From positions 4,553,910 to 4,617,909 of the forward strand of contig NZ_HF570108.1 of assembly GCF_000297395.2 (NCBI RefSeq): a DNA stretch of 64,000 bases. The letters are read 5' to 3'. This document shows, one piece after another, positions 32,417 through 46,589 of this stretch. A program made the position numbers and the translations under genes. Within the stretch, counting starts at the first letter, position 1, and each line of letters begins with the position of its first letter. The stretch comes from Micromonospora lupini str. Lupac 08. GTDB lineage: Bacteria; Actinomycetota; Actinomycetes; Mycobacteriales; Micromonosporaceae. A model generated the notes under the pieces. That model did not search any database. It saw nothing but the letters and a program-made list of their open reading frames with translations, and was not told where the DNA came from.

Positions 32417-33235
32417 TCACCGGACCCGGGCGACGGCGGCGTTGAACGACACGTCCTGCACGGACGGCCGCGGCTGCGGCGCGTCGTCGGCATGCCACCG
32501 TGCCACCGACACGATGCCGGGCTCGACGAGCTCCAACCCGTCGAGGAGCGCCGCGAACTGCTCGGTGCTCCGGGCCTGGAACCGGCCGTCGCGGTTGTTG
32601 GCCTCAAGCTGGGCGGTGACGGCGGGCGGCAGGTATTCCCAGGTCACGTGCGAGGCGACCACGTAGCTGCCGGACGGCAGCGCCGCGATGAGCCGATCGA
32701 GGATTCCCCTGGGGTCCTCGTCGTCGCGGATGAAGTGCAGGATTGCCACCAGCATCAGCGCGACGGGCTGGGTCAGGTCCAGTGTCGTACGCAGATCGGG
32801 GTGGGCGAGGATCTTTTCGGGCTCCCGCAGGTCGGCGTCGAGGTAGGCCGTCCGCCCCTGCGGGGTGCTGGACAACAGCGCGCGGGCGTGGGCCAGGACG
32901 ATCGGGTCGTTGTCGACGTAGACCACCCGTGCCGACGGGTCGATGGCCTGGGCGACCTCGTGGGTGTTGTCGGCGGTCGGGATGCCGGTCCCGATGTCCA
33001 GGAACTGCCGGACGCCGTGCTGCGCCAGGAAGCGCACCGCGCGTTGCAGGAACATCCGGTTCTCCACCGCGGAGAGCCGGATGGTGGGCATCGCGGCCGC
33101 GAGCGCGTCACCGGACTCCCGATCGGCGGCGAAGTTGTCCTTGCCACCCAGGAGGTAGTTGTACCTGCGGGCCGGGTGCGCGACGGAGGTGTCGATCCGG
33201 TCGGCCGCCGAGAAGTTGGCACCATGTAACGTCAT
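32417..33235 (-). CDS. SAM-dependent methyltransferase of the DUF574 type
   Basis: 272 aa. It begins with the family signature (DTSVAHPARRYNYLLGGKDN) and has the SAM-binding motif FLDIGTGIPTADNTHEVAQ, then ARVVYVDNDPIVLAHARALL. Actinomycetes carry many such proteins, often in regulatory or secondary-metabolite settings, and their substrates are largely unknown. The ATG at 33235 has GGGAGGTCGA in front; the longer open frame upstream is not supported. The 77-base gap to the PaaX-like gene suggests a possible shared transcript. Confidence 0.88.
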   Translation of the reverse strand: MTLHGANFSAADRIDTSVAHPARRYNYLLGGKDNFAADRESGDALAAAMPTIRLSAVENRMFLQRAVRFLAQHGVRQFLDIGTGIPTADNTHEVAQAIDPSARVVYVDNDPIVLAHARALLSSTPQGRTAYLDADLREPEKILAHPDLRTTLDLTQPVALMLVAILHFIRDDEDPRGILDRLIAALPSGSYVVASHVTWEYLPPAVTAQLEANNRDGRFQARSTEQFAALLDGLELVEPGIVSVARWHADDAPQPRPSVQDVSFNAAVARVR

Positions 33236-33311
33236 TCGACCTCCCAGCGCTGCACGTTCTCCACAAGGTACACACCTCGCCGCCGGTGGGCAGACCCCCG
33301 CCGGCCCCCGT

Positions 33312-34325
33312 TCAGGTCGCGCAGCTCTCGACCGTCGCCGACGCGCCGTCCCGCTCCGGAGCCGGTTCCGCATCGCGTACGCCGGCCAGGAGATCGGCTG
33401 TGGTGTGCGCCTGGATGTCGGGCTGCGCGCCGTCGGCGAACCGCGCGACGACCGACCGGACGTGTCGCGCTGCGGGTTCGGCGAGGCCGTCGTAGACGGC
33501 CTCGAACAGCTCCCGGGCCGGCTGTCGGAGCCACCCGGCCGGCAGCAGGTCCAGCGGCAACCGGGGGTCGAGGGTGGGGAACCGCCGGAAGGTGTCCATC
33601 ACCTCGGTACGCGCCCGTACCGCCGCCGCGCCGTCGACGCCCCCGGATCGCAGGCTCGGCACCAGGGGCGTCCACCGCCGCAGGAACTCCTCGTAGTGCC
33701 GACCGATCGCCTCGATGTCCCAGGCGTCGATGGGAGCGCGCTGGCCGATCACGTCGAGCGCGGCCTGCGGCCCGCGAAACACCGTGACGGCGCCGAGGGT
33801 GAACCGGGCGAGCTGTGCCCTGCCCTGCGCGCTCAGTTCGTACGGCGAGATCCACAGCCCGTCGTACAACGGCGCGTACCCGAGCCAGCGGAGCTGGCCA
33901 CGCAGGGCCCGCCGCTGGGTGCTGCGATCCTGCGGCAGGGAGAAGGCGACGATCGTCCAGCATCCGTCCCACGCCGCGACGTCGGTGGTGGCGGCCAGGA
34001 TCCAGCGGCCTCCGCCGGACAGGTTCGCGGCGGCGGCGCGGCTGATCCGGTAGGAGCTGCGCCGCCCCTCCCGGCTGCCCTCCAGCACACCGCGACGGGC
34101 CAGGCGGCTGATCGCGGCACGCGCGCCGGCCGTGCTCACCCCGGACTCGGCGAGCAGCGCGACGAGGGCGGCGGACGGGATCCGCGCGCGGTGCCGCAGG
34201 GTGTAGTCGGCCAGCAGGGTCACCGCGAGATCCTGCGGCGAGCTGCCGGCCTGTCGCCGGGGCAGCCGGGGCGCGTCGTCCCCGTCGTCGGGATAGATCT
34301 CCTCGATGGTGAAGGGGCTTGCCAC
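33312..34325 (-). CDS. PaaX-family transcriptional regulator
   Basis: 337 aa. The N-terminal winged helix (about 30-100) includes ALVALLAESGVSTAGARAAI and SRLARRGVLEGSREGRRSSY. The middle domain has the family pattern WDGCWTIVAFSLPQDRSTQR, LRWLGYAPLYDGLWISPYE. A C-terminal domain follows. The founding member PaaX represses phenylacetate degradation and responds to phenylacetyl-CoA; no phenylacetate genes are in this window, so the target is unknown. GTG start with GGGAGC upstream. Confidence 0.85.
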   Translation of the reverse strand: MASPFTIEEIYPDDGDDAPRLPRRQAGSSPQDLAVTLLADYTLRHRARIPSAALVALLAESGVSTAGARAAISRLARRGVLEGSREGRRSSYRISRAAAANLSGGGRWILAATTDVAAWDGCWTIVAFSLPQDRSTQRRALRGQLRWLGYAPLYDGLWISPYELSAQGRAQLARFTLGAVTVFRGPQAALDVIGQRAPIDAWDIEAIGRHYEEFLRRWTPLVPSLRSGGVDGAAAVRARTEVMDTFRRFPTLDPRLPLDLLPAGWLRQPARELFEAVYDGLAEPAARHVRSVVARFADGAQPDIQAHTTADLLAGVRDAEPAPERDGASATVESCAT

Positions 34326-34433
34326 GGGCGCTCCCGGCTCGGCTCAGGGACGGTCCACCGACTGTAGACGGACAGCCGGGCCGCCGGACCCGTCGCGGCG
34401 GCCACCACCACCCAGGCAATTGAGGTACGTCGA

Positions 34434-34462
34434 TTGACACTTCGGCGACCGCGAGTAACACT
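34434..34462 (+). promoter_or_regulatory. Candidate promoter of the CBM2 esterase gene
   Basis: TTGACA (34434-34439), 17 bases, AACACT (34457-34462), about 140 bases before the GTG start. It lacks the TTCCGG element seen at the CE4 and GH11 genes. Confidence 0.45.
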
Positions 34463-34603
34463 ATCTGCTGAACGACGCCGTACGGAGCCGGACAAGGGCG
34501 AGCACACGTAGTGGGCGAGGCGCGATCACCACGGGAGTCGGGCGCACCCGTGACCGCCGCGCGACCACACGAACCCGCACAGGTGATCGAAGGAGTCGTC
34601 CCC

Positions 34604-35980
34604 GTGAAGATCCGAAGGAAACTGCTGCTGCTCGGCCTGGCCACGTCGCTGGCGGCGGCCGCCCTGGTGGCACCCACGCTCCAGCCCGCGTACGCCGCGT
34701 CGCTCACCGAGGTGACCGCCTTCGGCGACAACCCGGGCCGGATGCGCATGCACGTCTACGTGCCCGACACCCGCCCGACCCGGCCCGCGGTGGTGGTGGC
34801 CATGCACGGCTGCGGAGGGTCGGGCCCCGGCTTCTACTCCGGCAGCGAGTTCGCCGCCCAGGCCGACCGGTACGGATTCATCGTGATCTACCCGAGCGCG
34901 ACCCAGCAGGCCGGATTCGGCAACTGCTTCGACACCTGGTCGGATGCCGCCAAGCGCCGCGGCGGCGGCAGCGACCCCGTGTCGATCATCTCGATGGTCC
35001 GCTACGCGCAGCAGCAGTACGGCGCCGACCCCGACCGGGTGTACGCCACCGGCAGCTCGTCCGGCGGCATGATGACCAACCACATGCTGGCCCTCTACCC
35101 CGACGTGTTCAAGGCCGGCGCGGCGTTCATGGGAGTCCCCTACAACTGCTTCGCCAACGCGGCGGACTACCCACCCACGAGCAGCCAGTGCACCGGCGGG
35201 AACATGAACCGGACCCCGCAGCAGTGGGGTGACGCGGTCCGTCAGGCCTATCCCGGCTACTCCGGCCCCCGCCCGCGCGTGCAGTTGTGGCACGGCACCA
35301 GCGACACCCTCGTGCCGTACTCGCTGCTGCAGGAGACGATCGAGCAGTGGACAAACGTGTTCGGGCTCAGCCAGACACCCACCTCCACCGACACGCCGCA
35401 GACCAACTGGAACCGGCGGCGGTACGCCGACGCCAACGGGACCGTCCAGGTCGAGGCGTACAGCATCCAGGGCGCCGGGCACAGCCTGCCCGCCGGCGGC
35501 ATGGCCGCCGCCGCCGTCGCCTTCTTCGGCCTGACCGCGCCGCCCGCGACCTCCAGCCCGACCACGACACCCAGCCCGACCACGACACCCACGCCGACCA
35601 CGACACCCAGCCCGACCGTGACACCCAGCCCGACCGTGACGCCCACGCCGCCGCCGGGGTCCGGCGCGTGCCGGGTGAGCGCCGCCGCCAACGCCTGGAA
35701 CACCGGCCTGACCGAGAACCTCACCATCACCAACACCGGTACCGGCGCCGTCAACGGCTGGTCGCTCGTCTTCACCCTGCCGGGTGGGCAGAGCATCACC
35801 TCGGGCTGGAACGCCTCCTACTCCCCCACGTCCGGGCAGGTGACGGCAAGGAACGTCGCCTACAACGCCGGCATTGGACCGAACGGATCGGTCACCATCG
35901 GCTTCCAGGCCACGCACACCGGCGACACCGCCCGGCCGAGTTCGTTCACCCTCAACGGGGCGGCCTGCACGATCGCCTGA
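34604..35980 (+). CDS. Secreted PHB-depolymerase-family (CE1-like) esterase with CBM2
   Basis: 458-aa precursor. A signal peptide ends near PAYAAS. The alpha/beta-hydrolase domain (about 35-310) has VVVAMHGCGGSG (oxyanion region), nucleophile Ser in YATGSSSGGMMTN, Asp in WHGTSDTLVPY and His in IQGAGHSLPAGG. Enzymes of this esterase family include acetylxylan and feruloyl esterases as well as polyhydroxybutyrate depolymerases. A Thr/Pro linker of repeated units and a C-terminal CBM2 domain (CRVSAAANAWNTGLTENLTI, GWNASYSPTSG) favour a plant cell-wall substrate. The GTG at 34604 has AAGGAG upstream; earlier in-frame starts would put an untypical extension before the signal peptide. Confidence 0.9.
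   Translation: MKIRRKLLLLGLATSLAAAALVAPTLQPAYAASLTEVTAFGDNPGRMRMHVYVPDTRPTRPAVVVAMHGCGGSGPGFYSGSEFAAQADRYGFIVIYPSATQQAGFGNCFDTWSDAAKRRGGGSDPVSIISMVRYAQQQYGADPDRVYATGSSSGGMMTNHMLALYPDVFKAGAAFMGVPYNCFANAADYPPTSSQCTGGNMNRTPQQWGDAVRQAYPGYSGPRPRVQLWHGTSDTLVPYSLLQETIEQWTNVFGLSQTPTSTDTPQTNWNRRRYADANGTVQVEAYSIQGAGHSLPAGGMAAAAVAFFGLTAPPATSSPTTTPSPTTTPTPTTTPSPTVTPSPTVTPTPPPGSGACRVSAAANAWNTGLTENLTITNTGTGAVNGWSLVFTLPGGQSITSGWNASYSPTSGQVTARNVAYNAGIGPNGSVTIGFQATHTGDTARPSSFTLNGAACTIA
35551..35653 (+). repeat. Tandem 18-base repeat encoding a Pro-Thr linker
   Basis: Imperfect 18-base units of the form AGCCCGACCACGACACCC, about five copies, encode the SPTTTP-type linker between the esterase and CBM2 domains. 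It is a coding repeat and may vary in copy number between strains. Confidence 0.8.
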
Positions 35981-36027
35981 CCGCGACCGGCCCCGGACAG
36001 CAACCCGCCCGAGGGCCGGACGAGATC

Positions 36028-36108
36028 GAGCCGGCCTCGTCGCGCGGCGACGACGAGGCCGGCTCCGGCCGGGCGGCCGGCGAGGCGTGCGTCCCTGGAA
36101 CGCACGCC
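36028..36108. terminator. Two hairpins between convergent esterase and DHFR-like genes
   Basis: A perfect 15-base stem (36028-36042 with 36051-36065, eight-base loop) is followed by a perfect nine-base stem (36084-36092 with 36100-36108). They sit between two convergent stops and can serve both genes. Confidence 0.75.
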
Positions 36109-36130
36109 GTCGCCGGGCGGCGATAGTCGC

Positions 36131-36745
36131 CTAGTTACCCGCGGGCACCTGCTCCTTGACGTCGTCGTAGCCGGCCGCGCCGGGCGCGTCGGTAGGCGCG
36201 TAGATGACGCGGAGCACGCCCGTCGGGAACACCTCGGTCGCCGTCACCCGCAGGTGGTACGGGGTGTCGCCGTCGTCGAACAGCCTGCGGCCCTTGCGCG
36301 CCGCCACCGGGTGCACCAGCAGACGCAGCTCGTCGACAAGCCCGGCGGCGAGGAGCTGCTGCACCACGGAGATCGACCCGGGGATGAGGATGCCCTTGAT
36401 CCCGGTGTCGGCCTTGAGCGCGGCGACGGCCGCCGGGAGATCGCCGTCGACGACCTCCGAGTTGCGCCAGGAGAACTCAAGCGGCTGGCGGGAGACGACC
36501 ACCTTGCGCACGTCCCCGAGCTGCTTGGCGAACCCGGCGTCCTCGCCACCCGCCGTCTCCCGGTCGGGCCACGCGCCGGCGAAGCTGTCGTAGGTCACCC
36601 GGCCGATGAGCAGCACGTCGGACGTGTCGTAGTCCTCGGTGACGGCGCGGCCCATGTTGTCGTCGAAGTACGGGAAGTGCCAGTCGGGATCGATCTCGGC
36701 CACGCCGTCGGCCGAGATGAACAGCGTGGAGATGACCTTCGCCAT
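36131..36745 (-). CDS. Dihydrofolate-reductase-family protein (RibD C-terminal type)
   Basis: 204 aa with the fold of RibD-C/dihydrofolate reductase. It starts with ISADGVAEIDPDWHFPYFDD, followed by VLLIGRVTYDSFAGAWP, VVVSRQPLEFSW and GILIPGSISVVQQLL, which match the NADPH-binding regions. Proteins of this kind are common in actinobacteria and mostly lack an assigned substrate; they are not the housekeeping DHFR. The ATG at 36745 has AAGGAG upstream. It is divergent from the DNA alkylation repair gene across 157 bases. Confidence 0.87.
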   Translation of the reverse strand: MAKVISTLFISADGVAEIDPDWHFPYFDDNMGRAVTEDYDTSDVLLIGRVTYDSFAGAWPDRETAGGEDAGFAKQLGDVRKVVVSRQPLEFSWRNSEVVDGDLPAAVAALKADTGIKGILIPGSISVVQQLLAAGLVDELRLLVHPVAARKGRRLFDDGDTPYHLRVTATEVFPTGVLRVIYAPTDAPGAAGYDDVKEQVPAGN

Positions 36746-36902
36746 CGCGGTGTGCTCCTTCACGTCAGGTGCTGTCGGCAGACAGACGGCCACAGCATCC
36801 CAAACTCGTCGGACACTCTCCGGCCTCTCGCACCGCACGCCGCCGACGGAACGCCACCGAACACGGCGGAACGGTCGGACGCGCCGGGTAGGTTGCACAG
36901 AC

Positions 36903-37613
36903 ATGGCCACGCCCGCCGACGTCCGACACGCCCTCGGGCGTCTCGCCGACCCGGTCCGGGCAGCCGGATCGAGCCGGTTCCTCCAGCTGGTCCCGGGTGG
37001 TTACGGCGAGGGCGACCGGGCGATCGGCGTCAGCGTGCCGGACCAGCGCCGGGTGGCCGCCCGCTACTGGCGCGATCTCTCCCTGGCCGGTGCGGCGGAG
37101 CTGTTGACCGGCGGCGTCCACGAGGAGAGGTTGACGTCGCTGTTCATTCTGGTGCGCAGGTTCGCGCGCGGCGACGAGGAGGAACGGGGCCGCGTCGTCC
37201 GCCTCCTGCTGGACAACACCGACCACGTCGACAACTGGGACCTGGTCGACTCGTCCGCCCCGTACATCCTCGGGCCGTGGCTGATCGACAGGGACCGCAG
37301 CGTCCTGGATCGCCTGGCCGCGTCGGACCTGGTGTGGGACCGGCGCATCGCCGTCATGGCAACCTTCGCCTTCATCAGGGTCGGTGACTTCGACTGGACG
37401 TTCCGCCTCGCCGAACGGCTCCTGCACGACCCGCATGACCTGGTCCGCAAGGCGGTCGGCTGGATGCTGCGCGAGGTGGGCAACCGCGACCGCGCGGCCG
37501 AGGAGGAATTCCTGGCCCGGCATCACCGGGTCATGCCGCGCGTCATGCTGCGGTACGCGATCGAGAAGTTCGAGCCGCAGCGACGCAAGGAGTACCTGTC
37601 CGGGCTGGACTGA
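36903..37613 (+). CDS. DNA alkylation repair protein (AlkD-like)
   Basis: 236 aa built of HEAT-like helical repeats, as in AlkD-type glycosylases that excise alkylated bases. Recognisable stretches are GVSVPDQRRVAARYW, SLFILVRRFARGDEE, NWDLVDSSAPYILGPWL and KAVGWMLREVGNRD; the Trp and Asp in NWDLVD and the Trp-Arg in GWMLREVG lie on the DNA-facing surface in the family. ATG at 36903. It overlaps no neighbour. A very stable hairpin follows. Confidence 0.88.
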   Translation: MATPADVRHALGRLADPVRAAGSSRFLQLVPGGYGEGDRAIGVSVPDQRRVAARYWRDLSLAGAAELLTGGVHEERLTSLFILVRRFARGDEEERGRVVRLLLDNTDHVDNWDLVDSSAPYILGPWLIDRDRSVLDRLAASDLVWDRRIAVMATFAFIRVGDFDWTFRLAERLLHDPHDLVRKAVGWMLREVGNRDRAAEEEFLARHHRVMPRVMLRYAIEKFEPQRRKEYLSGLD

Positions 37614-37647
37614 AGGGCTTCGGCGTGGCCGGCGGCGGCAGAACGCG

Positions 37648-37690
37648 GACGAGCCCCGGTCGATCGCTGACGGATCGGCCGGGGCTCGTC
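37648..37690. terminator. Bidirectional terminator between alkylation repair gene and katG
   Basis: An 18-base stem (37648-37665 with 37673-37690) with a seven-base loop; all pairs are perfect except one G-U. It lies between convergent stops. Confidence 0.8.
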
Positions 37691-37703
37691 GGTGTGCGCA
37701 GGA

Positions 37704-43106
<5,403 letters not shown>

Positions 43107-43110
<4 letters not shown>

Positions 43111-43868
43111 CGGACGACCCGCCGGTCCAGCGACGCCAGGTGCTCGGCGATGCCTGCCGGACCGATCTGCGGCAGGTCTGCCACGATCCGGCCGTCGGCC
43201 AACACGAGGACCCGGTCCGCGTACGACGCGGCGACCGGATCGTGGGTCACCATCACCACGGTCAGTCCGTGTTCGTCGACGACCGCCCGCAGCAGTGTCA
43301 GCACCTCCCCCGCGGTCTGCGTGTCGAGCGCCCCGGTGGGCTCGTCGCAGAAGATCACCTCGGGGCGGGTGGCCAGCGCCCGAGCGATCGCCACCCGTTG
43401 CTGCTGGCCGCCGGAGAGCGCGGCAGGCCTGTGGTGCAGCCGGTCGGCGAGGCCGACCCGGTCGACCACCCGGTTCAGCCAGGCGCGGTCCGGACGGACG
43501 GCGGCCAGGCGCAGCGGCAGCACGATGTTCTCCTCGACGGTGAGCGCGCCGATCAGGTTGAACGCCTGGAAGACGAACCCGATCCGGGTGCGTCGCAGCT
43601 CGGTGAGGCGGGTCTCGGACAGCCGCGACAGTTCGGTGCCGCCGAGAACGACCCGGCCGGAGGTGGGCCGGTCGAGACCGGCGGCGGTCTGCAGCAGGGT
43701 GCTCTTGCCGGAGCCGGACGGACCCATCACCGCGGTGAAGGTCCCCCGGCCGAATTCGGCGTCGATCCCGGCCAGCGCGGTGACCCGCGTCTGGCCGGTC
43801 TCGTAGACCCGGGTGAGGTGTTCGACGCGTACTGCGGCGTCGGTGGTCGGTCCCGGATACTCGGGCAT
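43107..43868 (-). CDS. ABC transporter ATP-binding protein, LolD/MacB-type
   Basis: 253 aa. Walker A is MGPSGSGKSTLL, the Q-loop FVFQAFNLIGALT, the signature ALSGGQQQRVAIARAL, Walker B EVIFCDEPTGALD and the switch His VMVTHDP. This subgroup pairs with FtsX-type permeases, as here with the overlapping gene downstream. The ATG at 43868 precedes the conserved start VRVEHLTRVYETG by a dozen residues and has a moderate binding site (GAGGCC). No substrate-defining feature is visible. Confidence 0.92.
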
Positions 43869-43979
43869 TCTGGTGGCCTCTCTCCGTGTCCTCAACAGGA
43901 ACTGCGCGCACCAGAAACGCTATTGAGCGGGGAGAACGGCGACCATCCAGCGGACTGCCCGGTCCGGGTACAGCAGGCG

Positions 43980-44221
43980 CTACCGCTGGTCGCCGTCGAG
44001 GTAGCGCAGCACCGCGGTCGAGCACGTTCACGGTCCGCCACCGAGCGCACGGCGCGCAGCGCACCGGGCGCCGCCAGCAGCCCCACGCCGGTCAGGCAGG
44101 TCGCCGCCACGATCAGCGCCCGGAGCAGCGCGGCAAGCGCCAGCACCGCCGTGCCCAGGCCGCCGACGAGATGCTCGACGGCACCGACCGAGGCGTGGAT
44201 CAGGCCCCGCACGTACGCCAT
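43980..44221 (-). pseudogene. Small two-span membrane protein with an apparent frameshift
   Basis: From the ATG at 44221, which has an excellent GGGAGGTGG binding site, the sequence reads MAYVRGLIHASVGAVEHLVG, then a long hydrophobic region (TAVLALAALLRALIVAATCL) and VADRERAR. Near 44018 one base seems to be missing: the next frame continues AVLRYLDGDQR and stops at 43980 (80 aa if restored). As written the frame instead runs on to 43892 with atypical composition (109 aa). The hydrophobic part followed by a charged helix resembles the membrane sensor part found before some actinobacterial histidine kinases, but no kinase follows. It could be a remnant or a stand-alone small protein. Confidence 0.5.
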
Positions 44222-44283
44222 CGTCCACCTCCCGCGCCAACACAGGTCACCGTGGGACTGGCCGCCAGGGTCCGCCATGGAAA

Positions 44284-44299
44284 GTACAGCCTGCTGTAC
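44284..44299. promoter_or_regulatory. Palindromic operator candidate
   Basis: GTACAGC-CT-GCTGTAC, a perfect seven-base inverted repeat with a two-base centre, between two divergent small membrane-protein genes. It is probably a dimeric regulator site controlling one or both. I do not recognise the family. Confidence 0.5.
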
Positions 44300-44386
44300 G
44301 GCGATCGTCGAGCTGGTGGGATCGTCTCCGCCGTACCGGCGGCCTAGCGTCGATGGTGTCGTGAAGCGTCGCCGAGGGAGGCAGTC

Positions 44387-44605
44387 ATGTCAGATCCGTA
44401 CCGCATCGCCGAGACCCCGGTCGCCGCCCCGGAGAAGCCGGGCGGCGCGCTCCGTCCGCTGCTCTGGCTGGTGCTGTTCGTCAGCGCGGCGGCCAACGCG
44501 GTGTTGTCGACAGCCGTGGACAACCCGTGGGTCGGCTCGGCGTTCGGCCTGGTCGCGGTGCTCTGCGCGGCGGCGCTTATCGTTCACCACCGCCGCAACC
44601 GCTGA
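44387..44605 (+). CDS. 72-aa two-span membrane protein of unknown function
   Basis: A short acidic-to-neutral N-terminus (MSDPYRIAETPVAAPEKPGG), then two hydrophobic helices (PLLWLVLFVSAAANAVLS and SAFGLVAVLCAAALIV) and a basic tail (HHRRNR), which suggests both ends are cytoplasmic. GAGGGAGGCAGTC directly before the ATG is a strong binding site. No family recognised. It is divergent from the frameshifted membrane gene across a palindrome. Confidence 0.7.
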   Translation: MSDPYRIAETPVAAPEKPGGALRPLLWLVLFVSAAANAVLSTAVDNPWVGSAFGLVAVLCAAALIVHHRRNR

Positions 44606-44939
44606 CCGCTGCCGGATCGCGTCACCCGGACGAATCATCGGTCCGGAAAGTCTCCGGAAATTTCGGTGTCGACAAAGCGGCCTGCGATCAGTCCGGCACG
44701 CCGTCGATGCGCGATGCCTGGGCGTTGATCGATCACTGACCAGGCGGTAATGCCTTCGCGGGGGTGAGTGGCGACAGGCGCAAGGCTGCCGCATTGTTTC
44801 CGGAAAGTGTTGACAGGACGACAACCGGGTCAATACGGTGCCCATCGACGGCGCTCTATTACCGTCAATGGCATTCACCGCGACCCACTCCTCCGATCGT
44901 CGTGCGGGACGACCGGCCACCACCAGGAGGGACACGTCC
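44606..44939. other. Intergenic region upstream of the xylanase gene
   Basis: About 330 bases without a gene. It contains CCGGAAA twice at 44643-44660 (the second inside CCGGAAATTTCGG, a near-palindrome) and the TTTCCGGAAA promoter element at 44797. The repeats suggest that more than one regulator dimer can bind here. Confidence 0.55.
44797..44836 (+). promoter_or_regulatory. Promoter of the GH11 gene with TTTCCGGAAA palindrome
   Basis: A perfect ten-base palindrome (44797-44806), then TTGACA (44810-44815) and a -10-like CAATAC (44831-44836) after 15 bases (or ATACGG after 17). From TTCCGG to GAC it differs at one of 17 bases from the CE4 promoter. Confidence 0.65.
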
Positions 44940-45983
44940 ATGACCGACACCGACCACACCCCCACCAGACCGGGGAGACGCGGCCGCCTGCGGCTGCTCC
45001 TCGGCACCGCGTGCGCGGCCGTACTCGCCGTCACGGGCACGATGACCGCCACCAACGCGTACGCCGAGGCCGACCGGACGCTCACCTCGAGCCTGACCGG
45101 CACCCACAACGGCTACTACTTCTCCTTCTGGAAGGACGGCGGCAACGCCAGCATGACGCTGCGCGCCGACGGCCGGTATTCCAGCAGCTGGGACCGCAGC
45201 ACCAACAACTGGGTCGGCGGCAAGGGCTGGGCCACCGGCTCGCGGCGGACGGTCAGCTACTCGGCCACCTACAACCCGGGCAACAACAACACCTACCTCG
45301 CCCTGTACGGATGGACGCGCAACCCGCTCATCGAGTACTACGTGGTGGAGAACTTCGGCAGCTACAACCCGAGCAGCGGCGCCCAGCGGATGGGCACGGT
45401 GACCACTGACGGCGGCACCTACGACATCCTCCGCAGCCAGCGGGTCAACGCCCCGTCGATCGACGGCAACCAGACGTTCTACCAGTACTGGAGCGTCCGC
45501 CAGCAGAAGCGTTCGAGTGGCACCATCACCACCGCCAACCACTTCGACGCCTGGGCCCGCGCCGGCCTGAACCTCGGCACCAACCACGCCTACCAGATCA
45601 TGGCCACCGAGGGCTACCAGAGCAGCGGCAGCTCCGACGTCACCGTCCGCGAGGGCGGCGGCGGCAACCCGACCTCCGGGCCCACCACCGCGCCGCCCAC
45701 CACCGGTAACCCCGGGAACGGCAACTGCAACGCGACAATCTCCGCCGGTCAGCAGTGGGGTGACCGCTTCAATCTCAACGTCGCGGTCAGCGGCACCAAC
45801 AACTGGGTCGTCAGCCTCGGCCTCGGCGGCGGCCAGAGCATTCAGAACAGCTGGAACGCCTCCGTCAGCGGCACCAGCGGCACCGTCACCGCCAGGCCGA
45901 ACGGCAACGGCAACAACTTCGGGATAACGGTCATGGCCAACGGCAACTGGAACTGGCCGACGGTCACCTGCACCACCGGCTGA
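44940..45983 (+). CDS. Secreted GH11 endo-1,4-beta-xylanase with CBM2
   Basis: 347-aa precursor. A long signal peptide (to about 42, TNAYAEA) precedes the GH11 jelly-roll (about 45-235): [31 protein letters not shown], the nucleophile Glu in [11 protein letters not shown] and the acid/base Glu in [13 protein letters not shown] Gly/Pro/Thr linker leads to a CBM2-type domain (about 258-347; [28 protein letters not shown]). It cleaves internal xylan bonds while anchored to cell walls. The ATG at 44940 has AGGAGG upstream; a longer in-frame start would place 34 untypical residues before the signal peptide. Shares a promoter element with the CE4 gene. A perfect hairpin follows. Confidence 0.95.
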   Translation: MTDTDHTPTRPGRRGRLRLLLGTACAAVLAVTGTMTATNAYAEADRTLTSSLTGTHNGYYFSFWKDGGNASMTLRADGRYSSSWDRSTNNWVGGKGWATGSRRTVSYSATYNPGNNNTYLALYGWTRNPLIEYYVVENFGSYNPSSGAQRMGTVTTDGGTYDILRSQRVNAPSIDGNQTFYQYWSVRQQKRSSGTITTANHFDAWARAGLNLGTNHAYQIMATEGYQSSGSSDVTVREGGGGNPTSGPTTAPPTTGNPGNGNCNATISAGQQWGDRFNLNVAVSGTNNWVVSLGLGGGQSIQNSWNASVSGTSGTVTARPNGNGNNFGITVMANGNWNWPTVTCTTG

Positions 45984-46005
45984 TCCCGACCGACTCCGCG
46001 CGCCA

Positions 46006-46042
46006 GCACCCGGCCCCGCCGCCACGCGACGGGGCCGGGTGC
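46006..46042. terminator. Bidirectional terminator between xylanase and VOC genes
   Basis: GCACCCGGCCCCG (46006-46018) pairs perfectly with CGGGGCCGGGTGC (46030-46042) across 11 bases, between convergent stops. Confidence 0.75.
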
Positions 46043-46083
46043 CGCGCCGGCCCGATCCGGCCCACGGTGCGGCTCCGCCGGCA

Positions 46084-46503
46084 CTACAGGCCCTGTCCGA
46101 TCTCCACCAGATAGCCGTCGGGGTCGCGCAGGTAACAACGGATCTCCGTGCCGTGGTCCTTCGGCTCGGTGAGGAAGTCCGCGCCACGGGCCTTCCACTC
46201 GGTGTAGAGCGCGCGGATGTCCCGGACCCGCACGTTCATCGCGCAGCTCAGGGTGTTGGAGTCGGCCGGGGCCTTGGCCTGGACCGTCGGCTTGTCGTCC
46301 GTCGGGCCGCCCTCGACGTTGATGATGATGTAGCTGTTGAAGAACCTCATGATCAGCGGGTTCGCGTCGTGGACGCACGTCGCCCCGAACACGCGCTCGT
46401 AGTACTCCCGCGACCGGTCGATGTCGCGGACGATGAGCAGCGTCGCCAGGAACATGCCGTCCTCGGGCCGGAAATAGTCGGGAGCCGGGTTGGCCAGGGT
46501 CAT
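46084..46503 (-). CDS. Glyoxalase/VOC-family protein
   Basis: 139 aa with the paired beta-alpha-beta modules of the vicinal oxygen chelate fold: FLATLLIVRDIDRSREYYER in the first half, and NVRVRDIRALYTEWKARGAD with CYLRDPDGYLVEIGQG in the second. The closing Glu is typical of metal or substrate binding, but the first-half His ligand is not obvious, so the activity (dioxygenase, isomerase or resistance binding protein) is open. The ATG at 46503 has AGAGGTGG upstream. It lies after the multicopper oxidase operon on the same strand, 86 bases downstream, and could be cotranscribed. Confidence 0.82.
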   Translation of the reverse strand: MTLANPAPDYFRPEDGMFLATLLIVRDIDRSREYYERVFGATCVHDANPLIMRFFNSYIIINVEGGPTDDKPTVQAKAPADSNTLSCAMNVRVRDIRALYTEWKARGADFLTEPKDHGTEIRCYLRDPDGYLVEIGQGL

Positions 46504-46589
46504 AGCCACCTCTTCGTCGCCTGCCTCTGCTGCACGGGCGCGACGGGTTCCCGCCAGGGTCGGGCCGAAACCGGGAACGGCGCGGGACA

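Noticed and set aside
35551-35653. Tandem repeats that could suggest a CRISPR array
   Set aside because: Unit length is 18 bases without unique spacers, in frame, and encodes a Pro/Thr linker.
44221-44278. A longer start (44278) for the small membrane protein
   Set aside because: The ATG at 44221 has a near-perfect binding site, whereas the upstream start has none and adds a polar segment.
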